Source: Xanthobacter dioxanivorans (lineage in GTDB: Bacteria; Pseudomonadota; Alphaproteobacteria; Rhizobiales; Xanthobacteraceae). Taken from it: 64,000 nt of DNA. A program made the translations under genes and the position numbers. The stretch's first letter is position 1. Each line of letters begins with the position of its first letter. The DNA lies in contig NZ_CP063362.1 of assembly GCF_016807805.1 (NCBI RefSeq), positions 5,746,501-5,810,500 on the forward strand, read 5' to 3'. Below, one piece after another: positions 46,244-56,600 of this stretch. The notes beneath the pieces are model-generated. The model was not told the origin of the DNA, searched no databases, and was given only the letters and a program-made list of their open reading frames with translations.

Positions 46244-46254
46244 GGGACGCGGCC

Positions 46255-47472
46255 ATGAGCGAGCCCCTCCTCGTCATCGGCAACGGCATGGCCGCGGCGA
46301 AGCTCTGCGAGGAGCTTTCCGCCCGCGCCCTTGGCCGCTATGCGGTCGCCGTGGTCGGGGCGGAGCCGCATCTCGCCTACAACCGCGTGCTGCTCTCCGA
46401 AGTGCTCGCCGGCCACATGAAGGCGCAGGACGCGCAGATGAAGCCCGCCGCCTGGTGGCGCGAGAAGGGCGTGACCCTGCAATACGGCACGCCCGCCGCC
46501 GCCATCGACCGGGACCGCCGGCAGGTGGTGCTGAGCGACGGCCGGCGCCTTCCTTACGCGAAGCTCGTGCTCGCCACGGGCTCGCACCCCATCCGCCTGC
46601 CGCTGCCGGGCATGGACCTGGAAGGCGTGCACACCTTCCGCGACCTGAAGGACGTGGAGGCCCTCCTCGCCGCCGCCGCCGTGAAGGGCACACGGGCGGT
46701 GGTCATCGGCGGTGGGCTGCTCGGCCTCGAAGCCGCCGTGGGCCTCGCCGGAGCAGGGGTGAAGACCAGCCTCGTCCATCTCATGGACCGGCTGATGGAG
46801 CGCCAGCTCGATGCCGCGGCGGCCGCCTTCCTGAAGCGGGCGGTGGAGGCGCGCGGCGTCGAGGTGCTGCTCGCGGCGGCGAGCGAGGCCATCGAGGGCG
46901 ATGCCGGCAAGGTCACCGGCCTGCGCCTGAAGGACGGCCGCGTCATTCCCGCCGACCTCCTCGTCGTCGCCTGCGGCGTCATCCCCAACGCGGACCTCGC
47001 CCGCGCGGCGGGGCTGGAGGCGAAGCGCGGCATCTTGGTGGACGACACCCTCGCCACCAGCGATCCCCACATCTTCGCCATCGGCGAATGCGCCGAGCAT
47101 CGCGGCATCGCCTATGGCCTCGTTGCTCCGGCCTACGATCAGGCCCGCGTCCTCGCCCGCGGCCTCGCCGGGGAGGATGCGCGCTACGAAGGATCGGTGG
47201 TCGCCACCAACCTGAAGATTTCCGGGGTGCCCGTCTTCTCGGCGGGCGACGTCACCGGCGGCGCGGGCACGGAAGACATCGTGCTCACCGACCGGGGCCT
47301 CGGCGTCTACCGCCGGCTCATCGTGAAGGACGGCCTGCTCGCGGGCGCCGTCCTGTTCGGCGACACGGCGGATGGCCTGTTCTATCTCGACCTCATCACC
47401 AACCGCACCCCCATCACCGCCATGCGCGCCGATCTCGCCTTCGGGCGGGACGCCATCGCCGCAGCGGCCTGA
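46255..47472 (+). CDS. FAD/NAD(P)-dependent oxidoreductase, NirB N-terminal-like
   Basis: A 405-residue pyridine nucleotide-disulfide-type reductase: LLVIGNGMAAAKLCEELSAR (FAD), LVLATGSHPIRLPLPG, AVVIGGGLLGLEAAVGLAGAG (NAD(P)H), IFAIGECAEH. It equals the N-terminal half of NirB or a rubredoxin-reductase-like protein and lacks Fe-S and siroheme domains. Lying between the globin and nirA genes (11 bp from each), it probably supplies electrons to nitrite reductase or the globin. Start ATG at 46255. Confidence 0.9.
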   Translation: MSEPLLVIGNGMAAAKLCEELSARALGRYAVAVVGAEPHLAYNRVLLSEVLAGHMKAQDAQMKPAAWWREKGVTLQYGTPAAAIDRDRRQVVLSDGRRLPYAKLVLATGSHPIRLPLPGMDLEGVHTFRDLKDVEALLAAAAVKGTRAVVIGGGLLGLEAAVGLAGAGVKTSLVHLMDRLMERQLDAAAAAFLKRAVEARGVEVLLAAASEAIEGDAGKVTGLRLKDGRVIPADLLVVACGVIPNADLARAAGLEAKRGILVDDTLATSDPHIFAIGECAEHRGIAYGLVAPAYDQARVLARGLAGEDARYEGSVVATNLKISGVPVFSAGDVTGGAGTEDIVLTDRGLGVYRRLIVKDGLLAGAVLFGDTADGLFYLDLITNRTPITAMRADLAFGRDAIAAAA

Positions 47473-47483
47473 GGAGAACACCC

Positions 47484-49258
47484 ATGGGCGGCGATTTCAC
47501 CCTGGACCAGAAGCGCTATCTGGAAGGCTTCGTCTCCGGCGCCAAAGCGGTGCAGGTCACCCGCGGCGGCGGGCCGGCCGCTGTGCCGGCGCCCGCCGCC
47601 GAGCCCGCGGGACCGGACGCGGCCGGCCTGAAGGCCATGGCGCGCTTCGAGGCGGAAGGGAAAAAGCTCACCCCCGAGGAGAAGGGCAAGCGCGAGGAGC
47701 TGGGCCTCGATTCTTACGACCGCATGCGCGCGGCGGCGCACGAGGGCACGTTCCCCAAGGGACCCGACGTGTTCCGATGGAAGTTCCACGGCCTGTTCTA
47801 TGTGGCTCCGGCGCAGGACAGCTTCATGTGCCGCCTGCGCATTCCCAACGGCATCCTCACCCACTGGCAGTTCCGCGGCGTCGCCGACATCGCCCGCAAC
47901 CATGGCGGCGGCTACACGGACGTGACCACCCGGGCCAATCTGCAGATCCGCGAGATCCCCGCCGCCGACGGCATCGCCGTGCTGGAGGGCCTCGTCGGCC
48001 TCGGCCTCACCGCCAAGGGCTCCGGCGCGGACAACATCCGCAACGTGACCGGCACCCCCACCGCCGGCATCGACCCCCGGGAACTCCTCGACACCCGCCC
48101 GCTGGCCCGTGAATGGCACCATTACATCCTGAACAGCCGCGACATGTACGGCCTGCCGCGCAAGTTCAATGTGGCCTTCGACGGCGCCGGCATGATCGGC
48201 GCGCTGGAGGACACCAACGACATCGGCTTCCAGGCGGTTGAGGTGAAGGGCGGCTTCGGCGTCGACGCCGGCGTCTGGCTGCGCCTCGCCCTGGGCGGCA
48301 TCACCGGCCACAAGGACTTTGCCCGCGACACCGGCGTGATCGTGCGCCCCGACGCGGCGACCGATGTCGCCGCCGCCATCGTGCGCGTCTTCATCGATAC
48401 CGGCGACCGCACCGACCGCAAGAAGGCCCGGTTGAAATACGTGCTCGATTCCATGGGCTTCGACGGCTTCCTGAAGCGGGTGGAGGACAAGCTCGGCCAT
48501 CCCCTCACCCGCGTGCCGGCGGAAGCGGTGGCCCCCGCGCCGAGGCCGACCGCCTCGCCCATCTCGGCGTCCACGCGCAGAGGCAGGCGGGACTGAACTA
48601 TATCGGCGTCGGCCTGCCGGCGGGACGCATGAGCGTAGCGCAGATGCACGGCATCGCCGACATAGCGGCGCGCCTCGGCGACGGCGACATCCGCCTTACC
48701 GTCTGGCAGAACCTGCTCGTCTCGGGCATCGCCGACGCGAAGGTGGAGGAGGCCTGCGCGGCCATCGCGGCGCTCGGCCTCACCACCCGGGCGACGCCGC
48801 TGCAGGCCGGCCTCGTCGCCTGCACGGGATCGAAGGGCTGCCGCTTCGCCGCGGCGGACACCAAGGGCACGGCGCGGGCGATCCTCGCCCATTGCGAGGA
48901 ACGCATCGACGCTGCGGGTCTCGCGCTGGACGGGCCGGTGAACATCCATGTCACCGGCTGCCACAATTCCTGCGCCCAGCATTATATCGGCGACATCGGC
49001 CTCATCGGCGCGCGTGTCGCCGTCAATGACGACGGCGACACCGTCGATGGCTATCACCTCTTCGTCGGCGGCGGCTTCGGCACGGACGCCGCCATCGCCC
49101 GCGAGCTCTATCGCGACGTGAAGGCGGAAGACGCGCCGCACGTGGTGGAGGGGCTGCTGAAGGGCTGGCTCGCGAACCGCCGGGACGGCGAGCCCTTCGC
49201 CCATTTCACCCGCCGCATGGACCCGGACGCCCTCAAGGCGCTGGTGGAAGCGGCATGA
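47484..49258 (+). pseudogene. nirA: Ferredoxin-type assimilatory nitrite reductase, one-base frameshift
   Basis: Reduces nitrite to ammonium with six electrons at a siroheme-[4Fe-4S] centre. The first part (MGGDFTLDQKRYLEGFVSGA to RVPAEAVAPAP) and the second (EADRLAHLGVHAQRQAGLNY onward) lie in different frames that meet at 48532-48536, a five-C run. One extra C restores a 591-residue NirA, the normal length. The cluster ligands are intact: CTGSKGC (C-x5-C) and GCHNSC (C-x3-C). No second nitrite reductase is in the window, so a true loss would strand the pathway; an assembly error is more likely. Confidence 0.92.
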
Positions 49259-49300
49259 GGGAGCCGCCTCGCATTGTCCGCTGCGCAAAAGTCGAGCGCC

Positions 49301-49410
49301 GGGTCCCGGCTCTCCCTTCACTGCGCTGTGCTTCGTTGCAGTCGGCCGGAACACGAACCGGCCTCGTGTCCCGGACGCATGCAGCGTCAGCGGAATGCGA
49401 GCCGGGACCC
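49301..49410. repeat. Palindromic intergenic element, family 1 (copy 2)
   Basis: The ends GGGTCCCGGCTC (49301-49312) and GAGCCGGGACCC (49399-49410) are a perfect 12-bp inverted repeat. The inner part CGGACGCATGCAGCG matches the element at 14217-14270. It fills most of the 206-bp gap between nirA and the flavoprotein gene and could fold into a long structure in the operon mRNA. Confidence 0.8.
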
Positions 49411-49464
49411 AGCGCAAGAGCTCAAGTGCCGCAGGCACTTTCATTGAACACCGAGACCTGAGCC

Positions 49465-51090
49465 ATGAGCCTCCAGACCCGCATCCCCCTCGTCCCGGTC
49501 CTGCCGGAGAGCGCCCCCTTCACCGCCGAGCAGCGTGCCTGGCTGAACGGCTTCTTCGCCGCCATCCTCTCGGCCGGCCCGTCTGCGGCGCCCATGGCCC
49601 TGTCGGCCGGCGATGCCGCGGCCCTCATGCCGGACCTGCCGGCCTCCGCCCCGGCGGAAGAGGACGACGGGGCGCCCTGGCACGACCCGTCCATGCCCAT
49701 GGCCGAGCGCATGAAGCTGGCGGAAGGCAAGCCCCTGCCCCGCCGCATGATGGCGGCCATGGCGCAGCAGGATTGCGGCCAGTGCGGCTATGTCTGCGAG
49801 AGCTACGCCAGGGCGCTGGCCGCCGGCGCCGAGAGCAAGCTCAACCTCTGCGCCCCCGGCGGCAAGGAGACGCTGCGCATGCTCAAGCAGCTCTCCGAGG
49901 AAACGTCGGCTCCCCCCGCCGCCCCGGCTCCCGCGGCCGCCGCCGCCCCCGCGCCCGCCGAGGCCCACGCGCCGGCGCCGCGCGGCAGCCGCGAAAATCC
50001 CGGCGAGGTCACCTTCCTCGGCCGCACCCGTCTCAACAGGGACGGCTCAGAGAAGGAGACCTGGCACATCGAGTTCGAGCTTTCCGGCTCGGGCATCGAC
50101 TACGTGGCCGGCGACAGCTTCGGCGTGTTCCCGGTGAACGATCCGGACTACGTGGCGGCGGTGCTCGCCGCCCTCCACGCCCCGCCGGACTTCCCCATCG
50201 CCGACAAGACGCTGGGCGAGGTGCTCTCCCGCGAGGTGTGCCTGAAATCCGCCCCCGATGCCCTCTTCACCCTCATCTCCTACCTGGTCGGCGGCGAGCG
50301 CAAGGCGAAGGCCCAGGCCCTCGCATCCGGCGAGGATCCCGACGGGGATGCAGCCACCCTCGACGTGCTGGCGGCGCTGGAGAAATTCCCCGGCATCCGA
50401 CCCGACCCGGAAGCCTTCGTGGAATGCCTGGAGCCGCTCCAGCCGCGCCTGTATTCCATTTCCTCCAGCCCGCTCGCCACGCCCGGCCGGCTCACGCTCA
50501 CGGTGGATGCCGTGCGCTATGAGACCGGCGGGCGCACGCGGCTCGGCGTCGCCTCCACCTTCCTCGGCGGCCGCATTGCGCCCGGCACCCGGATGAAGGC
50601 CTACATCCAGAAGGCGCACGGCTTCGGCCTGCCGCAAGACCTGTCGAAGGACGTGATCATGGTGGGACCGGGCACCGGCATCGCGCCGTTCCGCTCCTTC
50701 CTGCACGATCGCCTCGCCAGCAAGGCCCCCGGCCGCAACTGGCTGTTCTTCGGCCACCAGCGCCGCGACACGGATTTCTTCTACGAGGACGAGCTGTCCG
50801 GCCTCCAGGCCACGGGCACCCTGACCCGGCTCGACACCGCCTGGTCGCGGGACGGGGACCGGAAGGTCTACGTGCAGGACAAGATCCGCGAGGCGGGGGC
50901 GGAGCTGTGGGCCTGGCTTCACGCCGGCGCCCATTTCTACGTCTGCGGCGACGCCAAGCGCATGGCCAAGGACGTGGAGAGCGCGGTGGCCGCCGTCGCG
51001 GCCGAGCATGGCGGCCTCTCCGCCGAGGCGGCCGCACGCTTCGTGGCCGACCTGAAGACGGCCGGGCGCTATCAGGCCGACGTCTACTGA
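49465..51090 (+). CDS. NADPH-dependent flavoprotein reductase with Fe-S domain (Flp-like)
   Basis: A 541-residue electron-transfer protein. Instead of the N-terminal flavodoxin of CysJ it has a short Fe-S domain at about residues 90-130 (QDCGQCGYVCESYARALAAG, then LNLCAPGG: C-x2-C-x3-C plus a distal Cys). An Ala/Pro linker follows, then the FAD and NADPH domains of sulfite-reductase-alpha type: RLYSISSSP, GVASTFLGGR, MVGPGTGIAPFRSFLHDR and a C-terminal aromatic Y. In Bradyrhizobium the corresponding Flp passes electrons from NAD(P)H to the nitrate reductase NasC and to the globin. nasC starts 42 bp downstream. Confidence 0.9.
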   Translation: MSLQTRIPLVPVLPESAPFTAEQRAWLNGFFAAILSAGPSAAPMALSAGDAAALMPDLPASAPAEEDDGAPWHDPSMPMAERMKLAEGKPLPRRMMAAMAQQDCGQCGYVCESYARALAAGAESKLNLCAPGGKETLRMLKQLSEETSAPPAAPAPAAAAAPAPAEAHAPAPRGSRENPGEVTFLGRTRLNRDGSEKETWHIEFELSGSGIDYVAGDSFGVFPVNDPDYVAAVLAALHAPPDFPIADKTLGEVLSREVCLKSAPDALFTLISYLVGGERKAKAQALASGEDPDGDAATLDVLAALEKFPGIRPDPEAFVECLEPLQPRLYSISSSPLATPGRLTLTVDAVRYETGGRTRLGVASTFLGGRIAPGTRMKAYIQKAHGFGLPQDLSKDVIMVGPGTGIAPFRSFLHDRLASKAPGRNWLFFGHQRRDTDFFYEDELSGLQATGTLTRLDTAWSRDGDRKVYVQDKIREAGAELWAWLHAGAHFYVCGDAKRMAKDVESAVAAVAAEHGGLSAEAAARFVADLKTAGRYQADVY

Positions 51091-51131
51091 CGCACACACC
51101 AACGCCAGCCTCAGGCAGGAAACGCCCCGCG

Positions 51132-53807
51132 ATGAACGCCCCGCTCGCCTCGCCCCCGTCGGTGAAGACCACCTGCCCCTATTGCGGCGTCGGCTGCGGG
51201 GTGAAGGCGACCCCGGACGGCCTCGGCGGCGCCCTGGTGGAGGGCGATCGCGATCACCCGGCCAGCCAGGGGCGCCTGTGCTCCAAGGGCGCGGCGCTGG
51301 GGGAGACCATCGGCCTGTCCACCCGCCTGCTCCATCCCCTGGTGCGCGGGGCCGACGGCGCCTTGGCGCGCGCGCCGTGGGATCAGGCCCTCGACCGCAT
51401 CGCCGCGGGCCTGCGGCAGGTGATCGACGCGCATGGGCCGGGGGCCGTCGCCTTCTACCTCTCCGGCCAGTTGCTGACCGAGGACTATTACGCCGCCAAC
51501 AAGCTGGCGAAGGGCTTTATCGGCACATCCCACGTGGATACGAACTCCCGCCTGTGCATGTCGTCCTCGGTGGCCGGGCACAAGCGTGGCTTCGGCTCGG
51601 ACACGGTGCCGGGCTCCTACGAGGATCTCGATGCCGCCGACCTCATCGTCCTGGTCGGGTCCAATGCCGCCTGGTGCCATCCGGTGCTGTTCCGCCGCAT
51701 GGAGGCGGCGCGCAAGGCGCGCGGCACAAGGTTCGTGGTCATCGACCCACGCGGCACCGAGACGGCGGCTGAAGCCGACCTGCACCTGCCGCTGGCCCAC
51801 GGCACCGATGCGCTGCTCTTCTCGGGGCTCCTGGCGCACCTGGCCGAGAGTTCCGCCTTCGACGCGGCCTATGTGCGCGACCACACCACCGGCTTCGAGG
51901 CGGCGCTGGCGAGCGCCCGCGCCGCGACGCCGGATGCCGCCGCCACCGCCCGCGCCTGCGGCCTTGATGAGGCCGACGTGGCGCGCTTCTTCGCCTTGTT
52001 CGCGGACACCGCGCGCACGGTGACCTGCTATTCGCAGGGGGTGAACCAGTCCGCCGTCGGCACCGACAAGGTCAACGCCATCCTCAACTGCCACTTCGCC
52101 ACCGGCCGCATGGGGCGCGAGGGCATGGGGCCGTTCTCGCTCACCGGCCAGCCCAATGCCATGGGCGGACGCGAGGTGGGCGGGCTGGCGAACCAGCTCG
52201 CCGCCCATATGGGCTTTTCGCCCGAGGAGGTGGACCGGGTCCGCCGCTTCTGGGGCGCGCCGCACATGGCGACGCACGAGGGACTGAAGGCGGTGGACAT
52301 GTTCGCCGCCATCGGCCGCGGCGAGATCAAGGCGCTGTGGGTCATGGGCACCAATCCCGCCGTGAGCCTGCCCGAGGCGGACACCGTGCGCACGGCGCTG
52401 GCCGGCCTCGACCTGTTCGTGCTCTCCGAGAACGTGCTCGACAACGACACCGCCGCCTGCAGTCCCCATGTGATGCTGCCCGCCGCCGCCTGGGGCGAGA
52501 AGGACGGCACCGTCACCAATTCCGAGCGGCGCATCTCCCGCCAGCGCCCCTTCCTCGCCCTGCCGGGCGAGGTGAAGCCCAATTGGTGGGCGCTGGCGCA
52601 GGTCGCCGCCCGCCTCGGCCATGCCGACGCCTTCCGGTGGCGCGGCCCGGCGGACATCTTCCGCGAGCATGCGGCGCTGTCCGGCTTCGAGAATGCCGGC
52701 ACCCGCGATTTCGACATCTCCGCCTACGCCGAGATTGCCGACGCCGCCTTCCAGGATTTCGCGCCGGTGCAGTGGCCGGCGCCCCGCGGGCGGGCGCAGG
52801 GCACGGCGCGCCTGTTCGCCGAGGGCGGCTATTTTACGCCCGACCGGCGTGCCCGCTTCGTCGCCCCCCGGCCGGTGGCCGCGGTGCGGGCGGAGCCGCC
52901 CTTCCCCTTCATCCTGAACACCGGCCGCATCCGCGACCAGTGGCACACCATGACCCGCACCGGCCTGTCGCCCCGGCTGGGCTCGCACATCCCCGCCCCG
53001 TTCGTCGCCATCCACCCGGAGGATGCAGCGCCGCTGGGCCTTCGGGAGGGCGCCCTCGCCCGGATCTCCAGCGCCCACGGCGCGGCGGTGCTGGAGGTGA
53101 AGACCGACGCGGGGCAGAAGCGCGGCACCCTGTTCGCCCCCATCCATTGGAGCGAAGCCACCTCCTCCCACGGACGGGTGGGGCCGCTCGTGCATGCGGT
53201 GACCGATCCGGTCTCCGGCCAGCCCGATTCCAAGGCGACTCCGGCCGCCATCGCGCCTTATGAGGCGCGCTTCGAGGGCTTCATCCTGGCGCGCCGCAGG
53301 ATCAAGCCGCCGCCGGGCCTGTGGTGGGCACGGGCGGCGCTGGAGGGCGGCTTCGGCTGGCGCCTTGCGGGCGACCTCGGGCCGGAGGATTGGGCGGGGT
53401 GGGTGAAGGCGGCGGCCCCGGCGGATGTGGCGGAGCTGGTGGACGCGCCCTCCGGCCTCTATCGGGCCGCGGCGTTCGACCAGGAGGGCCGCCTCGACTT
53501 CGCGGTATTCATCGGCCCGGCGGGCCAGCGCGTGGCGTGGGATGCCCTCAAGGGGCTTCTGGCGGAAGAGACGGTTTCCGCCGCGGACCGGCGCCGGGTG
53601 CTCTCGGGACGGCGGGCGGGGGCGGCGGTGGGCGGCCCGCTGGTGTGCGCCTGCTTCGGCGTGCCGAAGGACTCCATCATCGCGGCCATCCGCGGCGGTG
53701 CCTGCGATACGTCGGCGGTGGGCGAGACGCTCAAGGCCGGGACCAATTGCGGCTCCTGCCTGCCCGAGATTCGCCGGCTGCTGGCGGAGACGATGGTACC
53801 TGTCTAG
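51132..53807 (+). CDS. nasC: Assimilatory nitrate reductase catalytic subunit
   Basis: Cytoplasmic molybdenum enzyme that reduces nitrate to nitrite, 891 residues (also called nasA in other genera). N-terminal [4Fe-4S] ligands are CPYCGVGCG and GRLCSKG. The bis-MGD molybdopterin domain has NSRLCMSSSVAGHKRGFG, WVMGTNPAVSLPEAD and FILNTGRIRDQWHTMTRTG. A C-terminal BFD-like [2Fe-2S] domain (CACFGVPKDSII; GTNCGSCLPEI) is typical of NAD(P)H-linked assimilatory forms and would accept electrons from the Flp-like protein. No signal peptide. Start ATG at 51132. Confidence 0.96.
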   Translation: MNAPLASPPSVKTTCPYCGVGCGVKATPDGLGGALVEGDRDHPASQGRLCSKGAALGETIGLSTRLLHPLVRGADGALARAPWDQALDRIAAGLRQVIDAHGPGAVAFYLSGQLLTEDYYAANKLAKGFIGTSHVDTNSRLCMSSSVAGHKRGFGSDTVPGSYEDLDAADLIVLVGSNAAWCHPVLFRRMEAARKARGTRFVVIDPRGTETAAEADLHLPLAHGTDALLFSGLLAHLAESSAFDAAYVRDHTTGFEAALASARAATPDAAATARACGLDEADVARFFALFADTARTVTCYSQGVNQSAVGTDKVNAILNCHFATGRMGREGMGPFSLTGQPNAMGGREVGGLANQLAAHMGFSPEEVDRVRRFWGAPHMATHEGLKAVDMFAAIGRGEIKALWVMGTNPAVSLPEADTVRTALAGLDLFVLSENVLDNDTAACSPHVMLPAAAWGEKDGTVTNSERRISRQRPFLALPGEVKPNWWALAQVAARLGHADAFRWRGPADIFREHAALSGFENAGTRDFDISAYAEIADAAFQDFAPVQWPAPRGRAQGTARLFAEGGYFTPDRRARFVAPRPVAAVRAEPPFPFILNTGRIRDQWHTMTRTGLSPRLGSHIPAPFVAIHPEDAAPLGLREGALARISSAHGAAVLEVKTDAGQKRGTLFAPIHWSEATSSHGRVGPLVHAVTDPVSGQPDSKATPAAIAPYEARFEGFILARRRIKPPPGLWWARAALEGGFGWRLAGDLGPEDWAGWVKAAAPADVAELVDAPSGLYRAAAFDQEGRLDFAVFIGPAGQRVAWDALKGLLAEETVSAADRRRVLSGRRAGAAVGGPLVCACFGVPKDSIIAAIRGGACDTSAVGETLKAGTNCGSCLPEIRRLLAETMVPV

Positions 53808-53906
53808 AGCGTTTCCCCGTTTCACGGAATCGGGGAAACGCCATAAGTCTTTGCGTGATCGCGTTTTCTTCACGCGAACCGGCCGCCACTTCGCTCGAAA
53901 ACGCTC
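53807..53906. repeat. Large palindromic repeat after nasC
   Basis: GAGCGTTT (53807-53814) and AAACGCTC (53899-53906) bound a 100-bp element. Inside, GCGTTTCCCCG - 11 nt - CGGGGAAACGC (53809-53841) is a perfect 11-bp hairpin directly on the nasC stop, and GCGTGA/TCACGC forms a second hairpin. The motif set (CGCGTGAA, TTCGAGCG, CCGGTT on one strand) resembles a repeat scattered through Rhizobiales genomes. It may serve as the operon terminator. Confidence 0.75.
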
Positions 53907-53938
53907 CAGCGGACCGGCCCACGGCTGGCCCGACTAAG

Positions 53939-53961
53939 ATGCCCGGGACAAGCCCGGGCAT
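53939..53961 (-). terminator. ATGCCCGGG hairpin after ppa (copy 3)
   Basis: ATGCCCGGG - ACAAG - CCCGGGCAT, a perfect 9-bp stem with a 5-nt loop, 30 bases past the ppa stop on the minus strand. Same core as the hairpins at 14283 and 42181. It probably ends the ppa transcript. Confidence 0.65.
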
Positions 53962-53990
53962 GTAGGGTGGTGTAGAAAGGCGTTCTCGCC

Positions 53991-54533
53991 TCAGGCGTCC
54001 TTGCCCTCGGCCTTCGCCCGCTCGATGCCTTCGAGGATGAGCTTGTGCGCCTCGGCGGCATCGCGCCAGCCCACGATCTTCACCCACTTGTTGGGCTCAA
54101 GGTCCTTGTAGTGCTCGAAGAAGTGCTCGATCTGCTTGAGGGTGATCTCGGGCAGGTCGGAATAGCTCTGCACCTTGTCGTAGCGCTTGGTCAGCTTGGA
54201 GGAGGGAACGGCGATGATCTTCTCGTCCATCCCCGCCTCGTCCTCCATCAGGAGTACGCCCACCGGCCGCACGCTGATCACCGCGCCGGCCACGATGGCG
54301 CGGGTGTTCGCCACCAGCACATCGCAGGGGTCGCCGTCGCCGGACAACGTGTGCGGGATGAAGCCGTAGTTCCCGGGATACCGCATGGCGGTATAAAGGA
54401 AGCGATCGACGAAGAGCGTGCCGGCGGCCTTGTCCAGCTCGTACTTGATGGGCTCGCCGCCGATGGGGACCTCGATCAGCACGTTCACGTCGTGGGGCGG
54501 GTTCTTGCCGATCGGGATCGCATCGATGCGCAT
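53991..54533 (-). CDS. ppa: Inorganic pyrophosphatase (family I)
   Basis: Hydrolyses pyrophosphate and so drives biosynthetic reactions. The 180-residue protein has [20 protein letters not shown], the metal-binding signature DGDPCDVLV with its aspartate triad, [14 protein letters not shown] and [15 protein letters not shown]. Start ATG at 54533 fits the family ([13 protein letters not shown]). Single gene, convergent with the nitrate operon. Confidence 0.97.
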   Translation of the reverse strand: MRIDAIPIGKNPPHDVNVLIEVPIGGEPIKYELDKAAGTLFVDRFLYTAMRYPGNYGFIPHTLSGDGDPCDVLVANTRAIVAGAVISVRPVGVLLMEDEAGMDEKIIAVPSSKLTKRYDKVQSYSDLPEITLKQIEHFFEHYKDLEPNKWVKIVGWRDAAEAHKLILEGIERAKAEGKDA

Positions 54534-54631
54534 GTCACACTCGCTTGATGGCTGCGGTCCGCGCGGGACGCGCGCCGCGCAGGCGCGGCGCACGGAACTC
54601 GGGACCAAGCGGGCGGATGCCCGCTCGGGCG

Positions 54632-55141
54632 CTACCGCTGCCAAGCGAAGGCGGTCTTGTCCAGCGTTTTCGATCCGAACTGCTCGGTCGAGGATGCGAC
54701 CGGTTGCCCCCCCAGCGCCTTGTAGAAGCCCACCGCATTCTCGTTTTCGGCGAGCGCCCATACCACGAGACCATCGAGCCGGGCGAGGCTGAGGTCCCGC
54801 CGCGCGGCGGAGAACAGGCGCTGGCCGAATCCCAGGCCCTGGTAGAGCGGGTGGAGGTAGATTTCGTAGATCTCGCCGCCGTAGGGCAGGCTCTTGGCGC
54901 GATTGCCGCCGTAATTCACATAGCCGGCGATGTCGTCGCCCACCAGCAGCACGGAGAGGCGGCTGCCACGGCGGATCGCGGCATCCCACCAGCGCGGGCC
55001 GCGCCGCTCCACCATGCGCTCGAGTTCCACGCCCGGGATGAGCCCGCGATACGAGGTCCGCCAGGCCGCATCGTGCACCGCCGCGATGGAGGTGGCATCG
55101 GCCGGCTTGGCCCTGCGGATTTCTATGAGGCCCGTGCTCAT
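54632..55141 (-). CDS. GNAT-family N-acetyltransferase
   Basis: A 169-residue acetyltransferase. [20 protein letters not shown] is the N-terminal GNAT strand-helix, [15 protein letters not shown] the central strands, and [20 protein letters not shown] the acetyl-CoA loop (Q-x-x-G-x-G). C-terminal [18 protein letters not shown] is also typical. Substrate unknown. Start ATG at 55141. It is transcribed ahead of ppa with about 100 bp between. Confidence 0.9.
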   Translation of the reverse strand: MSTGLIEIRRAKPADATSIAAVHDAAWRTSYRGLIPGVELERMVERRGPRWWDAAIRRGSRLSVLLVGDDIAGYVNYGGNRAKSLPYGGEIYEIYLHPLYQGLGFGQRLFSAARRDLSLARLDGLVVWALAENENAVGFYKALGGQPVASSTEQFGSKTLDKTAFAWQR

Positions 55142-55303
55142 GACCTGATGAGAGCAAACCCCGCGCCGCGCTTCAAGGGGGCAGCGCGCGATTAATCCCT
55201 GCGGCCGGCGCATGGGTTGCGGCGTGCATTTGGCGCCGATCCCGCCTAAATGGGAACAAGGCACGCATCCCCACCGAGGCCGCCAAGGAGCCGAGCGCCG
55301 GTC

Positions 55304-55618
55304 ATGATCCGCTTCCTGTTCCGCTTCATCGGATTCTGGCTTCTTGCCGGGGGCTTCGTTGCCCTCATCGTGGATGGCACGCGCTCCATCGCCGCCTCCG
55401 CCCTCGTCTTCACCTCGACGGGCGACGCGTGGTTCGCGCTGTCGCCGGGCAGCCTTGAGCAGGCGGAGCGGTCCGGCCGCGCCGGGATGCCGCTGGTCTG
55501 GAACAACGCCATCCTGCCCCTGCTCTCCCTGCCGGCCTTCGTCCTGCTGGTGGTGGTGGGCGTGATGCTGATGACCCTCGGGCGGGTGCGCGAGCGCTCG
55601 CGGTTCGAGGTGGGCTGA
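55304..55618 (+). CDS. Small two-helix membrane protein
   Basis: A 104-residue protein with one N-terminal helix ([19 protein letters not shown]) and one C-terminal helix ([21 protein letters not shown]), joined by about 40 periplasmic residues containing [20 protein letters not shown]. Similar small proteins are widespread in Rhizobiales and are sometimes labelled PetM-like, without functional proof. ATG at 55304 was chosen since the hydrophobic segment starts there; the 18-residue extension upstream looks noncoding. Confidence 0.8.
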   Translation: MIRFLFRFIGFWLLAGGFVALIVDGTRSIAASALVFTSTGDAWFALSPGSLEQAERSGRAGMPLVWNNAILPLLSLPAFVLLVVVGVMLMTLGRVRERSRFEVG

Positions 55619-55755
55619 CAGCTCCCCCTCGCGGATTGGCCGGCGCGCCCCCATATTGGGGGTCCGGCGCAGCTTCCGGGCTGCCGCCTTCCAGACATTC
55701 CATCGGTTTCGGCCGGGCTCGACGCCCGGCGCCGAGCCTTGCGAGGAGCCCCGCC

Positions 55756-56412
<657 letters not shown>

Positions 56413-56600
56413 CGTCCCAGGCGACCCGCTCCTGGACGACCGCATGCCCCCAGGGTGGGGCATGCGCAGGGCCGCGGGCCGGGGCGACACCTCATGCCGC
56501 TTCCGGCAAGCGGGCGATGGTGTGGCCAGATGCGTCGGAGCCGCCCTTTCCTCGTGCGCCCCGCGGCTTTATGGAGAGGCACCCTTGTCCGGAGCCTCCC

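Noticed and set aside
49259..49464. Small genes in the nirA to flavoprotein gap
   Set aside because: The gap is mostly a palindromic repeat; open frames there lack ribosome sites and similarity.
51111..53873. A 920-codon minus-strand open frame
   Set aside because: Antisense of nasC; its composition is the mirror of the real gene and it contains no motifs.
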